A stretch of 64,000 bases of DNA from Desulfarculaceae bacterium (GCA_021737145.1 JAIPEN010000002.1:1-64000); one strand, 5' to 3'; positions 51,752-62,527 are shown, counted from the first letter of the stretch. The notes: generated by a model not told the origin, from the sequence alone. Translations and numbers: made by a program.

Positions 51752-54700
51752 TCAGTTACGGTCCAGAGTCCGGCGGATGATGCGGGCGATCTCGGCCGAG
51801 CGCAACGGCTTGTGGGCCAGGCTGCGGATGCCCAGGGAGCGCACCTGGGGGCTGGTGATGTGGTCGCTGCTGTAGCCGGTGCACAGGATGATGGGCAGGC
51901 CGGGCCGGAGTTGCAGCATCGACTCGGCCAGGGCGGTGCCGGTGAGGCCGGGCATGGTGTAGTCGGTGATCACCAGATCAAAGGCCTGGGGGTCGGTCCG
52001 GAACAGCTCCAAGGCATCGCGGCTGGAGGTGGCGGTGGTCACCTGGTAGCCCAGGCGCTCCAGGGCCTTGCGCCCCAGGTCCACCAGGGCGGGCTCGTCG
52101 TCCACCAGCAGGATGCGCTCCCGGCCGCCGGGCAGGGAGTTCTCTTGGCTTTCATGAGGCAGCTCGCCGTCCTCCAGCACCGGCAGATACACCTGGAACA
52201 GCGAGCCCTCGCCCGGCCGGCTCTCCACGGACACCGCGCCGTCGTGGGCCAGCACGATGCCGTGCACCACCGACAGGCCCATGCCGGTGCCCGCTCCGGG
52301 CTCCTTGGTGGTGAAGAAGGGGTCGAAAACCCGGCCCAGCGTGTTTTGGTCCATGCCCTGGCCGCTGTCCTTGACCCAGAGCATCTGGTAGGACCCTGAC
52401 TTCAGGTTGGGCGGCGCGTCCGGTTGGCCGGCCTTCACCTCGATTGTTTTGAGCCCCACCTCGACGAAGCCGTTTTCATTGATGGCCTGGGCCGCGTTGG
52501 TGCACAGGTTCAACAGCACCTGGTGCATCTGGCTCTGGTCGGCCATGATCAGCACGTCCTCGTCGCTGATGTCCTGGCGGATATCGATATAGGCGGGTAT
52601 GGAGGGCCTGAGCAGCTTGAGGGTCTCCTTGACCAGCACCGCAAGCCGCATGGGGCGCTGGTGCTCTTCGCCGGGCCGGCTGAAGTTGAGCACTTGGCGG
52701 GTGAGGTCGCGGGCCCGGCGGGTGGCACTGAGTATATGACCGACGTTGTCGCGGCTCGGATGCCCGGCGGGCAGGTCGTCCTGAGTCAGCTCGGCATAGC
52801 CCATGATGGCGGCCAGGATGTTGTTGAAGTCGTGGGCGATGCCCCCGGCCAGGGTGCCCACCGCCTCCAGCTTCTGGGACTGGCGCAGCTGGGCCTCCAG
52901 GGCCCTGGCGTGTTCCTCGGCATTTCTGGTCTCCGAGTAGTCCTCGTGGGTCACCACCAGGTTCTGCACCTGACCCTGGTTGTCCTTGAGGGGATAGAAA
53001 CGGGTCTTGAGCCAGCGCACCCGGCCCCGGCCCCGGCCCTCGGTGGGCCCTCTGCCGTCGAAGCGGTAGGGCGGGATGTCCACCACCTCGCCGGCATAGG
53101 CCCGCTCGGCGTAGGGCCGCAGGCCCAGACGGGCGAACTCCTGGCTCTTGAACAGGTTGAAATGGCCCACCGTGTGGCTGGCCGGGAAGTCCCACAGCTC
53201 CTCGTAGGCCCGGTTTACCTGGATCTGGTTGCCCTTGGCGTCGTAGATCTCGATCACCGAGGGCGACTGCTCCATGAGCTGGCGGAAGCGCTCCTGGGTC
53301 TGGGCCAGCATCTCCTCGGCCTGCTTGCGCTCAGTGATGTCCCGCAGCACGCTGAGGATGCCCATGGGTTGGTCACCGTCGGACTTGAGCAGCGAGACGG
53401 TGTGCTCGGTGGGGAATATCTCGCCGTTTTTGCGCTTGCACTCGAACTCGAAGTGGGCCGCCTCGCCCCGGTCGAAAGCCTCCTGGAGGCGCCGGCCGAA
53501 CTCCAGGTAATGCTCGTGATCCACGTGCACCACCTCAGTGGAATGCTCGATAAGCTCTTGGGTGGTGTAGCCGAATATGTCGCTGGCCGCAGGATTGACC
53601 CTAACGGTGCGCCGATCCGGGGTGACCACGAAGATGGCGTCCGCCTGGGCGCTGAAGGTGGCCTCCAGCCATAGCTGGGACTCCCTGAGCTCCTCCTCGG
53701 CCTGCTTGCGTTCGGTTATGTCCTGGAAGGTGCCGTAGACTCTGACCGCCTTGCCGTTCACCCGCTCGGCCCGGCCCAGGGCGCGGCACCACTTTATCTT
53801 GCCCTTGCCGGTTTTGGCCTCGGCCTCGAAGTCCAGGGGAACATCGTCCTCCACCAGGGCCCGCATGGCCTCCTTGATCATGTCCCGGTATTTGGGCAGG
53901 TACCAATCGACATGGTCATCGGGCCCGGGGATGGGCTGGCCAGGCTCGATCTCCACGATGTCATAGGTGCCCTTGGTCCACTTGGACTGGCGGGTGACCA
54001 GGTCCATTTCCCAGCCGCCGATCTTGGCGATGGCGCCCACCTCGTTGAGCAGGGCCTCGCGCTCCTTGAGTTCCTGCTCGTAGCGGCGCTGCTCGGTTAT
54101 GTCCAGGGCCACGGCGTAGGTGACGCCCTTTTCCGGGTCCGGATGGGAGTTCCAGTTGAGCCAGACGTACTCGCCGTCCTTGCGGCGGTAGCGGTTGGTG
54201 AAGTTGATTACCTTGTCGCCCCGGGTCAGCTGCTCGTCCACCACTTTCCGGGTGGGCTCCACGTCGTCGGGATGAAGGAATTGCATGAAGGAAACCCCGA
54301 CCAGATCTTCCTGGGCGTAGCCCAGCACCGTGGTGAAGGCGGGGTTGACCTTGAGGAAGGTGGTGGTCTTGATGTCCGCCACGCAGATCAGGTCCATGGA
54401 CATGTTGAATATCTCGTTCAGCTCGTCCTGGGCCTTCTTGCGTTCGGTTATGTCGGCCACTTGGGAGACCATGAACAGCGGCTGGCCCTGGCCGTCGCGC
54501 AGGAGGTTTCCGTTTATCCGCACCCAGATGGTCGCGCCGTCCTTGCGCAGATAGCGCTTCTCCTGCTCATAGGTTTCCACCTCCCCCTTTCCAAGCCGCT
54601 GGCTGGCCAGCTTGGCGGACTCCAAGTCCTCGGGGTGGGTGATGTCCACGAAGGTGAGCTCCTTGAGCTCCTCCGGGGAGTATCCCAGCATCTCGGTCAG

Positions 54701-57472
54701 CGCCTCGTTGACTGACAGGAAACGGCTGTCCACGCCCACCAGGGCCATGCCGATGCCCGCGTTGTCAAAGGCGGAACGGAACTTCTCCTCGCTCTGGCGG
54801 ATGGCCTCCTCGGCCTTCTTGCGCTCGGTTATGTCTTGGAAGATGACCGCGAACTGGCCCGGGGCCGGGGAGTAGGCCAAAACCTCGAAGTGACGGTCCA
54901 GGGGCTGGCTGTAGTTTTCGAAACGCTTCGGCTCGCCGCCCAGGGCCACCCGGCCGTAGGTTTCGATCCAGTGCTCCTCGGTGTCGGGCAGCACCTGGCG
55001 CACCGTGCGCCCCAGGATGTCGGCCGCCTTGAGCCCGGTGAGCTGTTCGAAGGCCGGGTTGACCTCCAGGAAGCGGTAATCCACCGGCTGGCCCTGGTCG
55101 TCGGTGATGATCTCGTGCAGGGCGAAGCCCGAGAGCATGGAGCTGAACAACTGGCGGTAGCGTTCCTCGCTGTCCTTCAGGCTTTGTTCGGCTTTCTTGC
55201 GCTCGGTTATGTCCAAGACGCTGCAAAAAACCGAGATGAGCTGGCCGTTGTCGTCCAGCAGGGCCGAGTTGTACCAGGCGCAGTCGATGACCGTGCCGTC
55301 CTTTTTGTAGTTGCGGTTGAAATTGGTGTTGCTCTTGGACTTGCCGGCCATCATGTTGGCGATGAGCTGGCTCACCTGGGGCTCGTCTTCCTGGTGGATG
55401 AAGCGGATATTGCTCAGGGTCTTGCCCATGACTTCATCGGCCTTCCAGCCGAAGATGCTCTCGGCCTGGGGCGACCAGTAGATGATCCGGTATTCGCGGT
55501 CGAACTCCACCACCCCCAGCGGCGAGTTGCCCAGGTGGGAGGTCAGACGGTTCAGGGCCTGGCGCAGCTCCTGCTCAATTTTTATGCGATCGGTGATGTC
55601 ATCGGCGATGCCGCAGATCATGCTCACCTGGTCCTGATCGTCGAGCACCGGGAAGGAGCGGACGGCTAACCAGCGGATCTCGCCGTCGCCGCGCACCACG
55701 CGGTAAATGGGGAACTCCGTGGGCTGGTTCGGGTCCGTGGTCCGCATGAAATTCTCTATCTCTTGCCGGTCCTCCGCGGGCAGGGGCTCCAGCCAGGATA
55801 GGCCATCCCGGTAGAGGCTTTCCCGGCTGCGCCCCCAGACCCGTTCGTAGACGGGGCTGACGTAGTGGACTTCTTTCCAATCCGGCGAGCCGACCCAGAA
55901 AACCGAGTTGATGTTCTCCACCAGTTGGCGGAAGCGGGTCTCGCTTTGCCGGATGGCCTCCTCGGCCAGCTTGCGCTTGGTAATATCCTGGATCACCCCC
56001 ACCAGGGTCCAGAAGGAGCCGTCCGGGTGGTGCAGCCGCTGGCCGGACAAGAAACCCCAGAAGGTGCCGCCGTCGGCCCGGCGGTATAGCCGCTCATGGG
56101 AAACCTGTCCCACCTCTCCCGCCATGAGCTGGTGCATCTTTTGGCCGGCCTCTTGGTCATGACCCTCGGCGATATAATCCAGGTAGGCGCTGCCCACCAG
56201 CTCCTCTTGGCCGACCCCCAGCATCTGGGCCATGCGGGGGTTGGCCATGGTGATCACCCCCTGGTCGTCCACCAGGATGATGCCCGCCTGCACCGTGTTG
56301 TAGATGCCCCGCAGGGTCTCCTCGCGGCGGGCCAGCTCCTCCTCGGCCAGCTTGCGCTCGGTCATGTCGTGGGAAACGATTTGGGCGGCATACACCCGTC
56401 CGGCCGCGTCGCGCAGCGGCTGCAGGATGGAGAGCAGCCAGCGGGGGCCATTGGGGAAGCTCACCAGATCTTCGTATTCGGAAGGCTGGCCGGAATCGAT
56501 TACCTTGGCGATGCGGCGCGAATATTCCTCGCCCACCGAGGGGTGGAGTTGGCTGAAGCTTTTACCCATAAACTGCTCGGGGGAGCCTCCGAACAACTGG
56601 GCCACGCGCTGGTTCATCAACAGGCAAATGCCCTGGCGATCATAGACCGAAATCAATGACTCGGAGCCATCGAAAAGCAGGCGGAAGCGCTCCTCGCTTT
56701 CTCTCAGGTTGCGCGCGGCCTGCTTGGCCTCCACCAGGGCCCCGATCAGGCGGGCCGTGGTGGCCAGGCGCTTCCTGACCTGCCCCACGACCTCCGGGGA
56801 GTGGGATGGGTGGGTCTTGGCCTCTTGCTCCAAATCCTTGAGCTTCAGGCCGTAGTTTTTGGCGATTTTCTTGAGCCCGGCCTTGTCCGAGGGCGGGTCG
56901 CCGTAGCCGATGACGATGGCCCCCACCAACTCCTGGCCGGCGGTGATGGGCATGCCGTAAAAGCGCAGGCCGCCGGCGCAAGCCGAGTCCACCGGCTCGC
57001 CGCTGTCCATGGCTTGCCGGGCGCAGTCGTTCCAGCAGGACTCGCGGCAGAGCCACTTGCCGCTCTCCAGGGCCTGCCGGTCGTCTTGGGTCCGGCACAG
57101 CCGGCGGGAGGCGCCGCTGAGCAGGCGGCACCAGCCGGGGGCAAAGGTGTTCAGGGCGTAGTCGCCGTTTTTTTCATAGACCGCGACAAAGGTGCCCAAC
57201 AGGTCCAGGTAGTCGTCGGCCACCTCGGCCAGGGTTTTGGGGCCCACGCTGTCCAGGATAAGGCGGGAGGTGTTGATCTCGGTGAGGTCTCCGTGGGGCT
57301 GGTCGACCAAGTCAGATTGCTCCCGGCGCCGCTGGCGGCCTTTGCAGAAACGCCCGCTGGGTTTGCGGCCGGGGGCTGTTGAAGGGGCGGCAAGCACTCC
57401 AGCCGAAACGCCGCTCCGCAGCCCGGATTCAGGGGCGCCCCTCAACAGGCGGCGCCACGGGGATATGGCCAC
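51752..57472 (-). CDS. Multi-PAS hybrid histidine kinase with N-terminal PocR-like domain
   Basis: A soluble sensor kinase of up to 1906 residues without TM segments. Order: PocR ligand-binding domain (about 65-235; cysteines in [32 protein letters not shown]). Ten PAS/PAC units follow (about 265-1520), each closing with a DITERK-like linker. The HisKA domain carries [15 protein letters not shown], then HATPase_c ([23 protein letters not shown]), and a C-terminal receiver has its phospho-acceptor in [10 protein letters not shown]. The GTG start at 57472 has AGGAGG only three bases away, so the true start may be a downstream TTG or other codon. No partner output gene is adjacent. Confidence 0.88.
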   Translation of the reverse strand: MAISPWRRLLRGAPESGLRSGVSAGVLAAPSTAPGRKPSGRFCKGRQRRREQSDLVDQPHGDLTEINTSRLILDSVGPKTLAEVADDYLDLLGTFVAVYEKNGDYALNTFAPGWCRLLSGASRRLCRTQDDRQALESGKWLCRESCWNDCARQAMDSGEPVDSACAGGLRFYGMPITAGQELVGAIVIGYGDPPSDKAGLKKIAKNYGLKLKDLEQEAKTHPSHSPEVVGQVRKRLATTARLIGALVEAKQAARNLRESEERFRLLFDGSESLISVYDRQGICLLMNQRVAQLFGGSPEQFMGKSFSQLHPSVGEEYSRRIAKVIDSGQPSEYEDLVSFPNGPRWLLSILQPLRDAAGRVYAAQIVSHDMTERKLAEEELARREETLRGIYNTVQAGIILVDDQGVITMANPRMAQMLGVGQEELVGSAYLDYIAEGHDQEAGQKMHQLMAGEVGQVSHERLYRRADGGTFWGFLSGQRLHHPDGSFWTLVGVIQDITKRKLAEEAIRQSETRFRQLVENINSVFWVGSPDWKEVHYVSPVYERVWGRSRESLYRDGLSWLEPLPAEDRQEIENFMRTTDPNQPTEFPIYRVVRGDGEIRWLAVRSFPVLDDQDQVSMICGIADDITDRIKIEQELRQALNRLTSHLGNSPLGVVEFDREYRIIYWSPQAESIFGWKADEVMGKTLSNIRFIHQEDEPQVSQLIANMMAGKSKSNTNFNRNYKKDGTVIDCAWYNSALLDDNGQLISVFCSVLDITERKKAEQSLKDSEERYRQLFSSMLSGFALHEIITDDQGQPVDYRFLEVNPAFEQLTGLKAADILGRTVRQVLPDTEEHWIETYGRVALGGEPKRFENYSQPLDRHFEVLAYSPAPGQFAVIFQDITERKKAEEAIRQSEEKFRSAFDNAGIGMALVGVDSRFLSVNEALTEMLGYSPEELKELTFVDITHPEDLESAKLASQRLGKGEVETYEQEKRYLRKDGATIWVRINGNLLRDGQGQPLFMVSQVADITERKKAQDELNEIFNMSMDLICVADIKTTTFLKVNPAFTTVLGYAQEDLVGVSFMQFLHPDDVEPTRKVVDEQLTRGDKVINFTNRYRRKDGEYVWLNWNSHPDPEKGVTYAVALDITEQRRYEQELKEREALLNEVGAIAKIGGWEMDLVTRQSKWTKGTYDIVEIEPGQPIPGPDDHVDWYLPKYRDMIKEAMRALVEDDVPLDFEAEAKTGKGKIKWCRALGRAERVNGKAVRVYGTFQDITERKQAEEELRESQLWLEATFSAQADAIFVVTPDRRTVRVNPAASDIFGYTTQELIEHSTEVVHVDHEHYLEFGRRLQEAFDRGEAAHFEFECKRKNGEIFPTEHTVSLLKSDGDQPMGILSVLRDITERKQAEEMLAQTQERFRQLMEQSPSVIEIYDAKGNQIQVNRAYEELWDFPASHTVGHFNLFKSQEFARLGLRPYAERAYAGEVVDIPPYRFDGRGPTEGRGRGRVRWLKTRFYPLKDNQGQVQNLVVTHEDYSETRNAEEHARALEAQLRQSQKLEAVGTLAGGIAHDFNNILAAIMGYAELTQDDLPAGHPSRDNVGHILSATRRARDLTRQVLNFSRPGEEHQRPMRLAVLVKETLKLLRPSIPAYIDIRQDISDEDVLIMADQSQMHQVLLNLCTNAAQAINENGFVEVGLKTIEVKAGQPDAPPNLKSGSYQMLWVKDSGQGMDQNTLGRVFDPFFTTKEPGAGTGMGLSVVHGIVLAHDGAVSVESRPGEGSLFQVYLPVLEDGELPHESQENSLPGGRERILLVDDEPALVDLGRKALERLGYQVTTATSSRDALELFRTDPQAFDLVITDYTMPGLTGTALAESMLQLRPGLPIILCTGYSSDHITSPQVRSLGIRSLAHKPLRSAEIARIIRRTLDRN

Positions 57473-57554
57473 GGACCTCCTAGTAAATTCTACTAATTAG
57501 CGGCCCGAAACCGCAAGCCAAAGCGTATCGGGCGGCCGGGAAGGCCGGGACGGG

Positions 57555-57821
57555 TCAAAAAGGGCGCTTGTGGTCAAAGGCGGTGGTGAACTTGCGGCCC
57601 AGCAAATACAGGAGGCCGGCCCCGGCGATCTGGATGCACAGGGCCTCCAGGAAGGACATGAAAATCAGGGGCAGGACGAACACCGCCAGAACGAACAGGA
57701 TCAGCAGGGGAGCCACGATCTTCCAGTGGGCCTGCAGCCAGGCCTCGCGGGCCTCCTTGGCCTCCCGCTCGGGATCGATCCAGGCGGGTTCTTGTTCCGG
57801 GGGCCGGGAATCGGGGTCCAT
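57555..57821 (-). CDS. Small membrane protein of unknown function
   Basis: An 88-residue protein with a charged N-terminus (DPEREAKEAREAWLQAHWK) and two hydrophobic segments (IVAPLLILFVLAVFVLPLIF and ALCIQIAGAGLLYLLG). It ends in a basic tail. No family recognised. The ATG at 57821 lies four bases from the left end of repeat copy C, and an in-frame GTG at 57833 is inside that end, so its translation start borders on the repeat. It precedes the kinase gene on the same strand by 82 bp. Confidence 0.55.
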   Translation of the reverse strand: MDPDSRPPEQEPAWIDPEREAKEAREAWLQAHWKIVAPLLILFVLAVFVLPLIFMSFLEALCIQIAGAGLLYLLGRKFTTAFDHKRPF

Positions 57822-57824
57822 GCT

Positions 57825-58084
57825 AGCCCGCACTTTTCATAAGGGCCGTGCGTCCGGCTTTGCCAGCCACCGGCATGCGTTGTTGCTGTCCGCGTTCGGG
57901 CCTCCACGTAGCTTGAGCTACGCCTTCGGCCCTCGCTTGCCAGGCGCCTTGCCTGCCGGCGGCTGGCTGTGACGGGTTTGAGCGCAAACCTTGTCTCGAT
58001 GAAGCAGGTAATTTTTTCATAGTGGCTCCCATCGATATCGGCTCGTTTTTTAGTGCCACCCAGCCCTCATGAAATATGCGGGCT
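57825..58084. repeat. Hairpin-containing repeat with terminal inverted repeats, copy C (best preserved)
   Basis: A 260-bp element. Terminal repeats at 57825-57846 and 58063-58084 match in 19 of 22 positions when inverted. Outer arms 57862-57875 and 57954-57967 pair in 13 of 14 positions; the inner stem CGTAGC-TTGA-GCTACG is at 57907-57922. The right third (GTGCCACCCAGCCC) is also shared with copy A. The rest of the 453-bp gene-free gap, 58085-58274, shows no coding pattern and presumably holds the promoter of the lipoprotein gene. Confidence 0.85.
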
Positions 58085-58274
58085 CGCCTCCCGCCGCCAC
58101 CAGGCGGCTCGTGCCTTGATATACCACAAGCGGAGGCCCGGCTCCCGGCCTTTGGCCCCCTGTTGGACCGTTTCGTGATATTGTGTTAACAATCAGGCCC
58201 GTGGCGGGCAGGAACCCGCCAGCGGCGTGAGAGGCCCACAAGCAGGGATGGCCCAGGAGACGGACTGCCGCAAG

Positions 58275-58616
58275 ATGAGCAAATTGTCCATGGCGAGGAT
58301 GTTTCTGCTGGCCGCCGCCTTGGCCCTGGCCCTGCTGGCCGCCGGCGCTTGCGGCGGGGCCGGGCCGGACAGCCCGGACGCCAAGAGCCTGGAATACGAG
58401 GACGAGGGCTGGTGCTACCGCTGGGTGCCCCAGGGCGAGGCCGATCTGGACAAGGCCCGCGAGTATTGTAAAAAGCGGGTGCTGGAGCGCCGCAAATACC
58501 TGGGCCAGACCCTGGGCAAGCAGGCCGAGCTAGGCCCCACCTCCTGGAACCAGGAAGCCTGCCTGAAGATCCTGGGCTGGGAGCGCTGCCCCCAGTCCGA
58601 CTTCGAATCCGAATAG
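58275..58616 (+). CDS. Small putative lipoprotein
   Basis: A 113-residue protein with an Ala/Leu-rich signal ending in LLAAGAC, a near-lipobox with the cysteine at about residue 27. The mature part is hydrophilic, with Cys pairs (GWCYRWVP, REYCKKRVLE, EACLKILGWERC). No family recognised. Start choice is uncertain: ATG codons at 58248, 58275 and 58290 are in frame and none has an ideal ribosome-binding site. A CaCA exchanger gene begins 48 bp downstream on the same strand. Confidence 0.5.
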   Translation: MSKLSMARMFLLAAALALALLAAGACGGAGPDSPDAKSLEYEDEGWCYRWVPQGEADLDKAREYCKKRVLERRKYLGQTLGKQAELGPTSWNQEACLKILGWERCPQSDFESE

Positions 58617-58664
58617 GGCGGCTCCGGCCGTTTTTCCCCACCCCACTTCCCGGGAGCCGAGCGC

Positions 58665-59708
58665 GTGGCTGGCGAGCTTGTGAAATGGATCGGCAGTGAG
58701 GAGGCGCTCAACCACCTCGTGGCCGGTTTGCCCTCATGGGGGCTGCTGCTCTTGTTGGCGGTGTGCATCTTGGTGCTGTCCAAGGGCGCCGACTTCATGG
58801 TGGACGGCGCGGTGTCCCTGGCCCGGCGCACCGGCCTGCCCCGCATCGTCATCGGGGCCACCATCATCAGCCTGGGCACCACCACCCCGGAAATGTTCGT
58901 GAGCGTTCTGGCCGCCTGGACCGGCAACCCCGGCCTGGCCCTGGGCAACGGGGTGGGCTCCATCATCTGCGACACCGGCCTGATCTTCGGGCTCATGTGC
59001 CTTATCAGCCGGGTGCCGGTGCGGCGCTTCATCCTCAACCGCACCGGCTGGTGGCAGGTGGGTTCGGCCACCCTGCTGGTGGTGCTGTGCCTCATCGCCC
59101 TGTGGGCGGCCCCGGCCGCCCCCACCCTGGGCCGGGGAGTGGGCCTGCTCTTGCTGCTGCTGCTGGCGGCCTATCTGTACATGTCCTACCGCTGGGCCCG
59201 CCAAAGCGGCCTGCTGTCGGAGGATGTGGGCGACGAAAAGGAGTGGGGCCTGTGGGCCGCCCTGGGCCTGACCCTGTTGGGCCTGGTGGGGGTGATCGCC
59301 GGCTCGCGGGTGCTGGTGCCCACCGCGGCCGAGGGAGCCCTTCGGATGGGGGTGCCCCAGGACGTCATCGCCGCCACCCTGGTGGCCTTCGGCACCAGCC
59401 TGCCCGAGCTGATGACCGCCATCAGCGCGATAAGGAAGGGCCAGCCCCAGATCATGGTGGGCAACGTGGTGGGGGCCGACGTGCTCAACTGCCTGTTCGT
59501 CATCGGCGCGGCGGCCATGGCCCGCCCCCTGGCCGTGCCGGACAACTTCTTCACCTTCCACTTCCCGGCCATGCTGCTGATCCTCTACAGCTTCCGGGTG
59601 TTCATCTTCATGAACAGCGACGGCTGGTTCAAACGCTGGCAGGGGGCCTGGATACTGAGCATCTACGCCGCTTATCTGGTCCTGCAATACGGCCTGGAGC
59701 TGGGCTAG
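58665..59708 (+). CDS. Calcium/sodium:cation antiporter (CaCA, YrbG-like)
   Basis: A 347-residue membrane protein with about ten TM helices in two inverted halves. Each half carries an alpha-repeat: IVIGATIISLGTTTPEMFVS and VIAATLVAFGTSLPELMTAI. The two conserved glutamates coordinate the cation. It probably exports Ca2+ in exchange for H+ or Na+. The GTG start at 58665 gives the expected N-terminal helix; no strong ribosome-binding site is visible. The stop codon directly abuts repeat copy D. Confidence 0.88.
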   Translation: MAGELVKWIGSEEALNHLVAGLPSWGLLLLLAVCILVLSKGADFMVDGAVSLARRTGLPRIVIGATIISLGTTTPEMFVSVLAAWTGNPGLALGNGVGSIICDTGLIFGLMCLISRVPVRRFILNRTGWWQVGSATLLVVLCLIALWAAPAAPTLGRGVGLLLLLLLAAYLYMSYRWARQSGLLSEDVGDEKEWGLWAALGLTLLGLVGVIAGSRVLVPTAAEGALRMGVPQDVIAATLVAFGTSLPELMTAISAIRKGQPQIMVGNVVGADVLNCLFVIGAAAMARPLAVPDNFFTFHFPAMLLILYSFRVFIFMNSDGWFKRWQGAWILSIYAAYLVLQYGLELG

Positions 59709-59840
59709 ACGTCCGGCTTGGTCAGCCACCGCCATTCGGCGTCGGCTGCCGCGCTTGGGCCTTGAGGTGGCTTTTGCCACGCCCGCGGCCCTCGCTTGCC
59801 GCCGCCTTGACTGGCAACGGCTGACGGCGCCGGCAAACCA
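59709..59840. repeat. Hairpin-containing repeat, copy D (diverged, no terminal repeats)
   Basis: Starts at the CaCA stop codon. It keeps the hairpin organisation with different sequence: outer arms GTCAGCC (59721) and GGCTGAC (ending 59825), inner stem GTGGC-TTTT-GCCAC (59767-59780). The block GCCCGCGGCCCTCGCTTGCC is shared with copies A-C. Terminal repeats are missing. Confidence 0.7.
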
Positions 59841-59894
59841 ATCTGGATAATTAAAGAGCGATTTGGCGGCGCCCGGCCGGGATGGATCAGGGCC

Positions 59895-61556
59895 CTAGGT
59901 GTTTTCCGGCGCCCTCTCCGGTTCTTGGCCGATCAGGTTGCGCCGGACCGGTTCGGCCAGGCGGATGCCCTCCTGCTCGAAGCGCTCCAGGATGCTCAGG
60001 TTGAGCTGGTTGCCAAAGGCGTTGTAGGCCCAGAAGTCCGGGGGGATGTACCAGTAGATCATCAGCAGGTTGAGCGAGTCGGGGTTGAACTCGTTCAAGT
60101 AGACCCGGGGCGGCAGGCCGGGGTCCAGGCACTGGTGCCCCTGGAGCAGCTCCTCCACGATCTTCACCGCGCGGCGGGCCTTGGCCGCGCTGGTGCGCGA
60201 GGCCAGGCGCAGGTTGGCCACCCGCCGGATGTGGGGCCGCCGCCCGACGTTTTCGATGTTCACCCGGGCCACCAGCTCGTTGGGCACCACCGCCTGGTGG
60301 CCGTCCAACTGGCGCAGCTTGGTGGAGCGCAGGCCGATCTCCTCCACGAAACCGTCGTGGCCCTGGACCACGATGCGCTCGCCCACCCGGAAAGGCTTGT
60401 CCAGCAGGATGGCGATGGAACCCAGGAAGTTTTTCAGGGTGTCCTGGGCGGCCAGGGCCATCGCGATGCCGCCCACCCCCAGGCTGGCCAGGATGGTGGT
60501 CACCTTGAAGCCCAGGTTGTCCAGCCACAACACCCCCGCGGTCATGATGACCAGCACCTTGACGATGGTGCCCACCGGCTTGAGCAGCACCGTGGCCTGC
60601 TGGTTGCCCATACGCAGCATGTGGGCGGCCAGGCGCTCCACCGCGATGTCCACGGTGCGCACCACGCACCAGGTCACCGCGATCAACAGGAAGGCGCGCC
60701 CCCGCATGATGGCCAATACGGTCAGGGAGGGGCCCACCATGTCCACGTTCCAGGAGAACAGCAAGGCCGCCACCAGCAGGCGGAAGGGGCCGCGCAAAAA
60801 GCGGCCTCCCGCGTCGCTCAGGCCCCGGGGACGCCGTTTGAGCAACTGTTCGATTATGGCGGTGACGAGCCAGGCGGCCAGGTAGCACACAACGATGAGC
60901 AGGAATCCGGCCGCCCACTGCCAAAGCTGCATGCCTAGAAACCAGTAATGGGGCAAATACTCGGTGAGCTTTTCGCCCAGCAGGCCGAGGCCGAAGTGGC
61001 GGTAGAGCTGGTCTATCTGGGATACGCTGCGCGGGGTGAAGCGCCAGACGAACTCGCCCTCCGGGGAGCGTTGGCGGTGGAGGTAAAGGTCCACCGGGCC
61101 CTCGGGGGTGGATACGGTGGCGATCTTTTCCAGGTCGGGCGGCAGGCCGTCCTTGAGGTCCCCCCGGGGATTGTCGCTGATCAGCTCCTTGTCCAACAGC
61201 ATGGTGCGGGCGCCCGCGGCCACCAGACGATAGGCCAGGCGCGGCCCCAGCTCGTCCCGCTGGCCGGCCGGGATCCGGCTCAGGTCCAAATAGGCGGAGG
61301 CGGCCTTGTAGTCGCCGCGGCCCACCGCCTGGAGATATTCGTTGATGGCCCGGCGGGGGGAGGGCCGCGCCTGGGCCGGGGGCACCGGCTTGGCCGGGGC
61401 TGGCTTGGCCTTGGCTTGGGCCTTTTGGCCCTCGGCCTTTTGGCCTTGGGCCGGAGTGATGACCTGCTTGAGGGTGGGAACTTCCTTGGCCGGGCAGGGC
61501 GGCGCAAAGCTCCACACCAGGGCCAGGCACAGGAAAAGAGAACAGATCAGACGCAT
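59895..61556 (-). CDS. MscS-family mechanosensitive channel, large form
   Basis: A 553-residue inner-membrane protein. The signal peptide (FLCLALVWSFAPPCPA) precedes an Ala/Pro/Lys-rich linker and a periplasmic domain (about 75-200). Several TM helices follow, then the MscS pore and beta domain (ASLGVGGIAMALAAQDTLKN, GHDGFVEEIGLRSTKLRQLDG, PNELVA) and a cytoplasmic alpha/beta domain. ATG at 61556 has AAGGTG five bases upstream, better than the TTG 18 bases earlier. It differs from the first MscS in this window by the linker and by lacking a BON domain. Confidence 0.85.
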   Translation of the reverse strand: MRLICSLFLCLALVWSFAPPCPAKEVPTLKQVITPAQGQKAEGQKAQAKAKPAPAKPVPPAQARPSPRRAINEYLQAVGRGDYKAASAYLDLSRIPAGQRDELGPRLAYRLVAAGARTMLLDKELISDNPRGDLKDGLPPDLEKIATVSTPEGPVDLYLHRQRSPEGEFVWRFTPRSVSQIDQLYRHFGLGLLGEKLTEYLPHYWFLGMQLWQWAAGFLLIVVCYLAAWLVTAIIEQLLKRRPRGLSDAGGRFLRGPFRLLVAALLFSWNVDMVGPSLTVLAIMRGRAFLLIAVTWCVVRTVDIAVERLAAHMLRMGNQQATVLLKPVGTIVKVLVIMTAGVLWLDNLGFKVTTILASLGVGGIAMALAAQDTLKNFLGSIAILLDKPFRVGERIVVQGHDGFVEEIGLRSTKLRQLDGHQAVVPNELVARVNIENVGRRPHIRRVANLRLASRTSAAKARRAVKIVEELLQGHQCLDPGLPPRVYLNEFNPDSLNLLMIYWYIPPDFWAYNAFGNQLNLSILERFEQEGIRLAEPVRRNLIGQEPERAPENT

Positions 61557-61621
61557 GAAATCACCTTGAGTCAAATGATTCCATTAAGTATGCATAAGTC
61601 CGGGCAAAGAGAGCAAGCGGC

Positions 61622-62425
61622 CTAAAAGAGGCTCCAGAGCATCTTGGTGCCCACCAGGACGATGAAGGCGGCAAAGACCTTCTTGAGCAGGCCGGTGGGC
61701 AGCTTGTGGGCCAGGCGGGCCCCCAGGGGAGCGAAAAACACGCTCACCGCGGCCACCCCGATCAGCGCGGGCAGATACACGAAGCCCAGGGTGTGGGGCG
61801 GCAGCCCGGCCACGCCCCAGCCGTTGACCACGTAGCCCGCCGCCCCGGCCAGGGCGATGGGCAGGCCGATGGCCGCCGAGGTGCCGATGGCCCGGTGGAT
61901 GGGCACATTGCACCAGCTCATGAAGGGCACGCTCATGGATCCGCCGCCGATGCCCACCAGGGCGCTCAAGCCCCCGATGGTCAGGCCGGCCAGGCTGGTG
62001 CCGGGCCAGCCGGGAATGGTGCGGCTGGGCTTGGGCTTGATCTCCAAGAGCATCTGCAGGGCCACCAGATAGAGGAAGGCCACGAAAAAGATGGTGAGAA
62101 AGCGGGTGGAGAGTTGGGCCGCCAAATAGGACCCGGCATAGGTGCCCACCAGGATGCCCCCGGTTATCTTGGTCACGATGGGCCAGACCACCGCGCCCCG
62201 GCGGTGATGGGCCCGGAAACTGGAGATGGAGGTGAAGACGATGATGGCCAGGGAGGTGCCCAGGGCCAGGTGCAGCACGTGCTGGGGCGCGGTGCCCGCC
62301 GCCTCCAGGTAGAACACCACCGCCGGGACCATGACCAGGCCGCCGCCCACGCCCAACAGCCCGGCCAGCACGCCGGCCACGGCGCCCACGCCCGCGAAGA
62401 CCAACCAGGGGATTATGGCTTCCAT
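61622..62425 (-). CDS. TSUP-family transporter (TauE/SafE, sulfite/organosulfonate exporter-like)
   Basis: A 267-residue membrane protein with eight hydrophobic segments in two homologous halves, each with the family glycine/proline motif (AGLLGVGGGLVMVPAVV and SALVGIGGGSMSVPFMSW). TauE-type transporters move sulfite, sulfoacetate or other organic anions. No sulfonate genes are adjacent, so the substrate is open. It is separated from the upstream PII gene by a strong terminator, so it probably has its own promoter. Confidence 0.88.
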   Translation of the reverse strand: MEAIIPWLVFAGVGAVAGVLAGLLGVGGGLVMVPAVVFYLEAAGTAPQHVLHLALGTSLAIIVFTSISSFRAHHRRGAVVWPIVTKITGGILVGTYAGSYLAAQLSTRFLTIFFVAFLYLVALQMLLEIKPKPSRTIPGWPGTSLAGLTIGGLSALVGIGGGSMSVPFMSWCNVPIHRAIGTSAAIGLPIALAGAAGYVVNGWGVAGLPPHTLGFVYLPALIGVAAVSVFFAPLGARLAHKLPTGLLKKVFAAFIVLVGTKMLWSLF

Positions 62426-62471
62426 GCTTCTCCTCCCAGGCCCGGTAGTATACCCCGCCGGAGTCCGGACG

Positions 62472-62505
62472 CAAAAACAGGGGCGGAGCCCACAGGCTCC
62501 GCCCC
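62472..62505 (-). terminator. Strong intrinsic terminator after glnB
   Basis: On the minus strand an 11-bp perfect stem (GGGGCGGAGCC/GGCTCCGCCCC) with a 4-nt loop is followed by TGTTTTTG, 23 bp after the glnB stop codon. Confidence 0.92.
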
Positions 62506-62527
62506 ATGAAAGATGCGCCGGAAAAGG

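Noticed and set aside
51752-57472. Repeated DNA in the kinase gene as a CRISPR-like or tandem DNA repeat
   Set aside because: The periodicity comes from PAC linkers (DITERK-type) in coding sequence; spacing is irregular and codons are variable.
57473-57500. TAGTA-GAATT-TACTA palindrome upstream of the kinase gene as an operator
   Set aside because: Five-base AT arms are too short to distinguish from chance in an AT-rich leader.
62501-62523. GCCCCATGAAAGATGCG as another copy of the repeat terminal end
   Set aside because: Only a short match, and most of it lies in the arm and tail of a terminator; no other part of the repeat is nearby.
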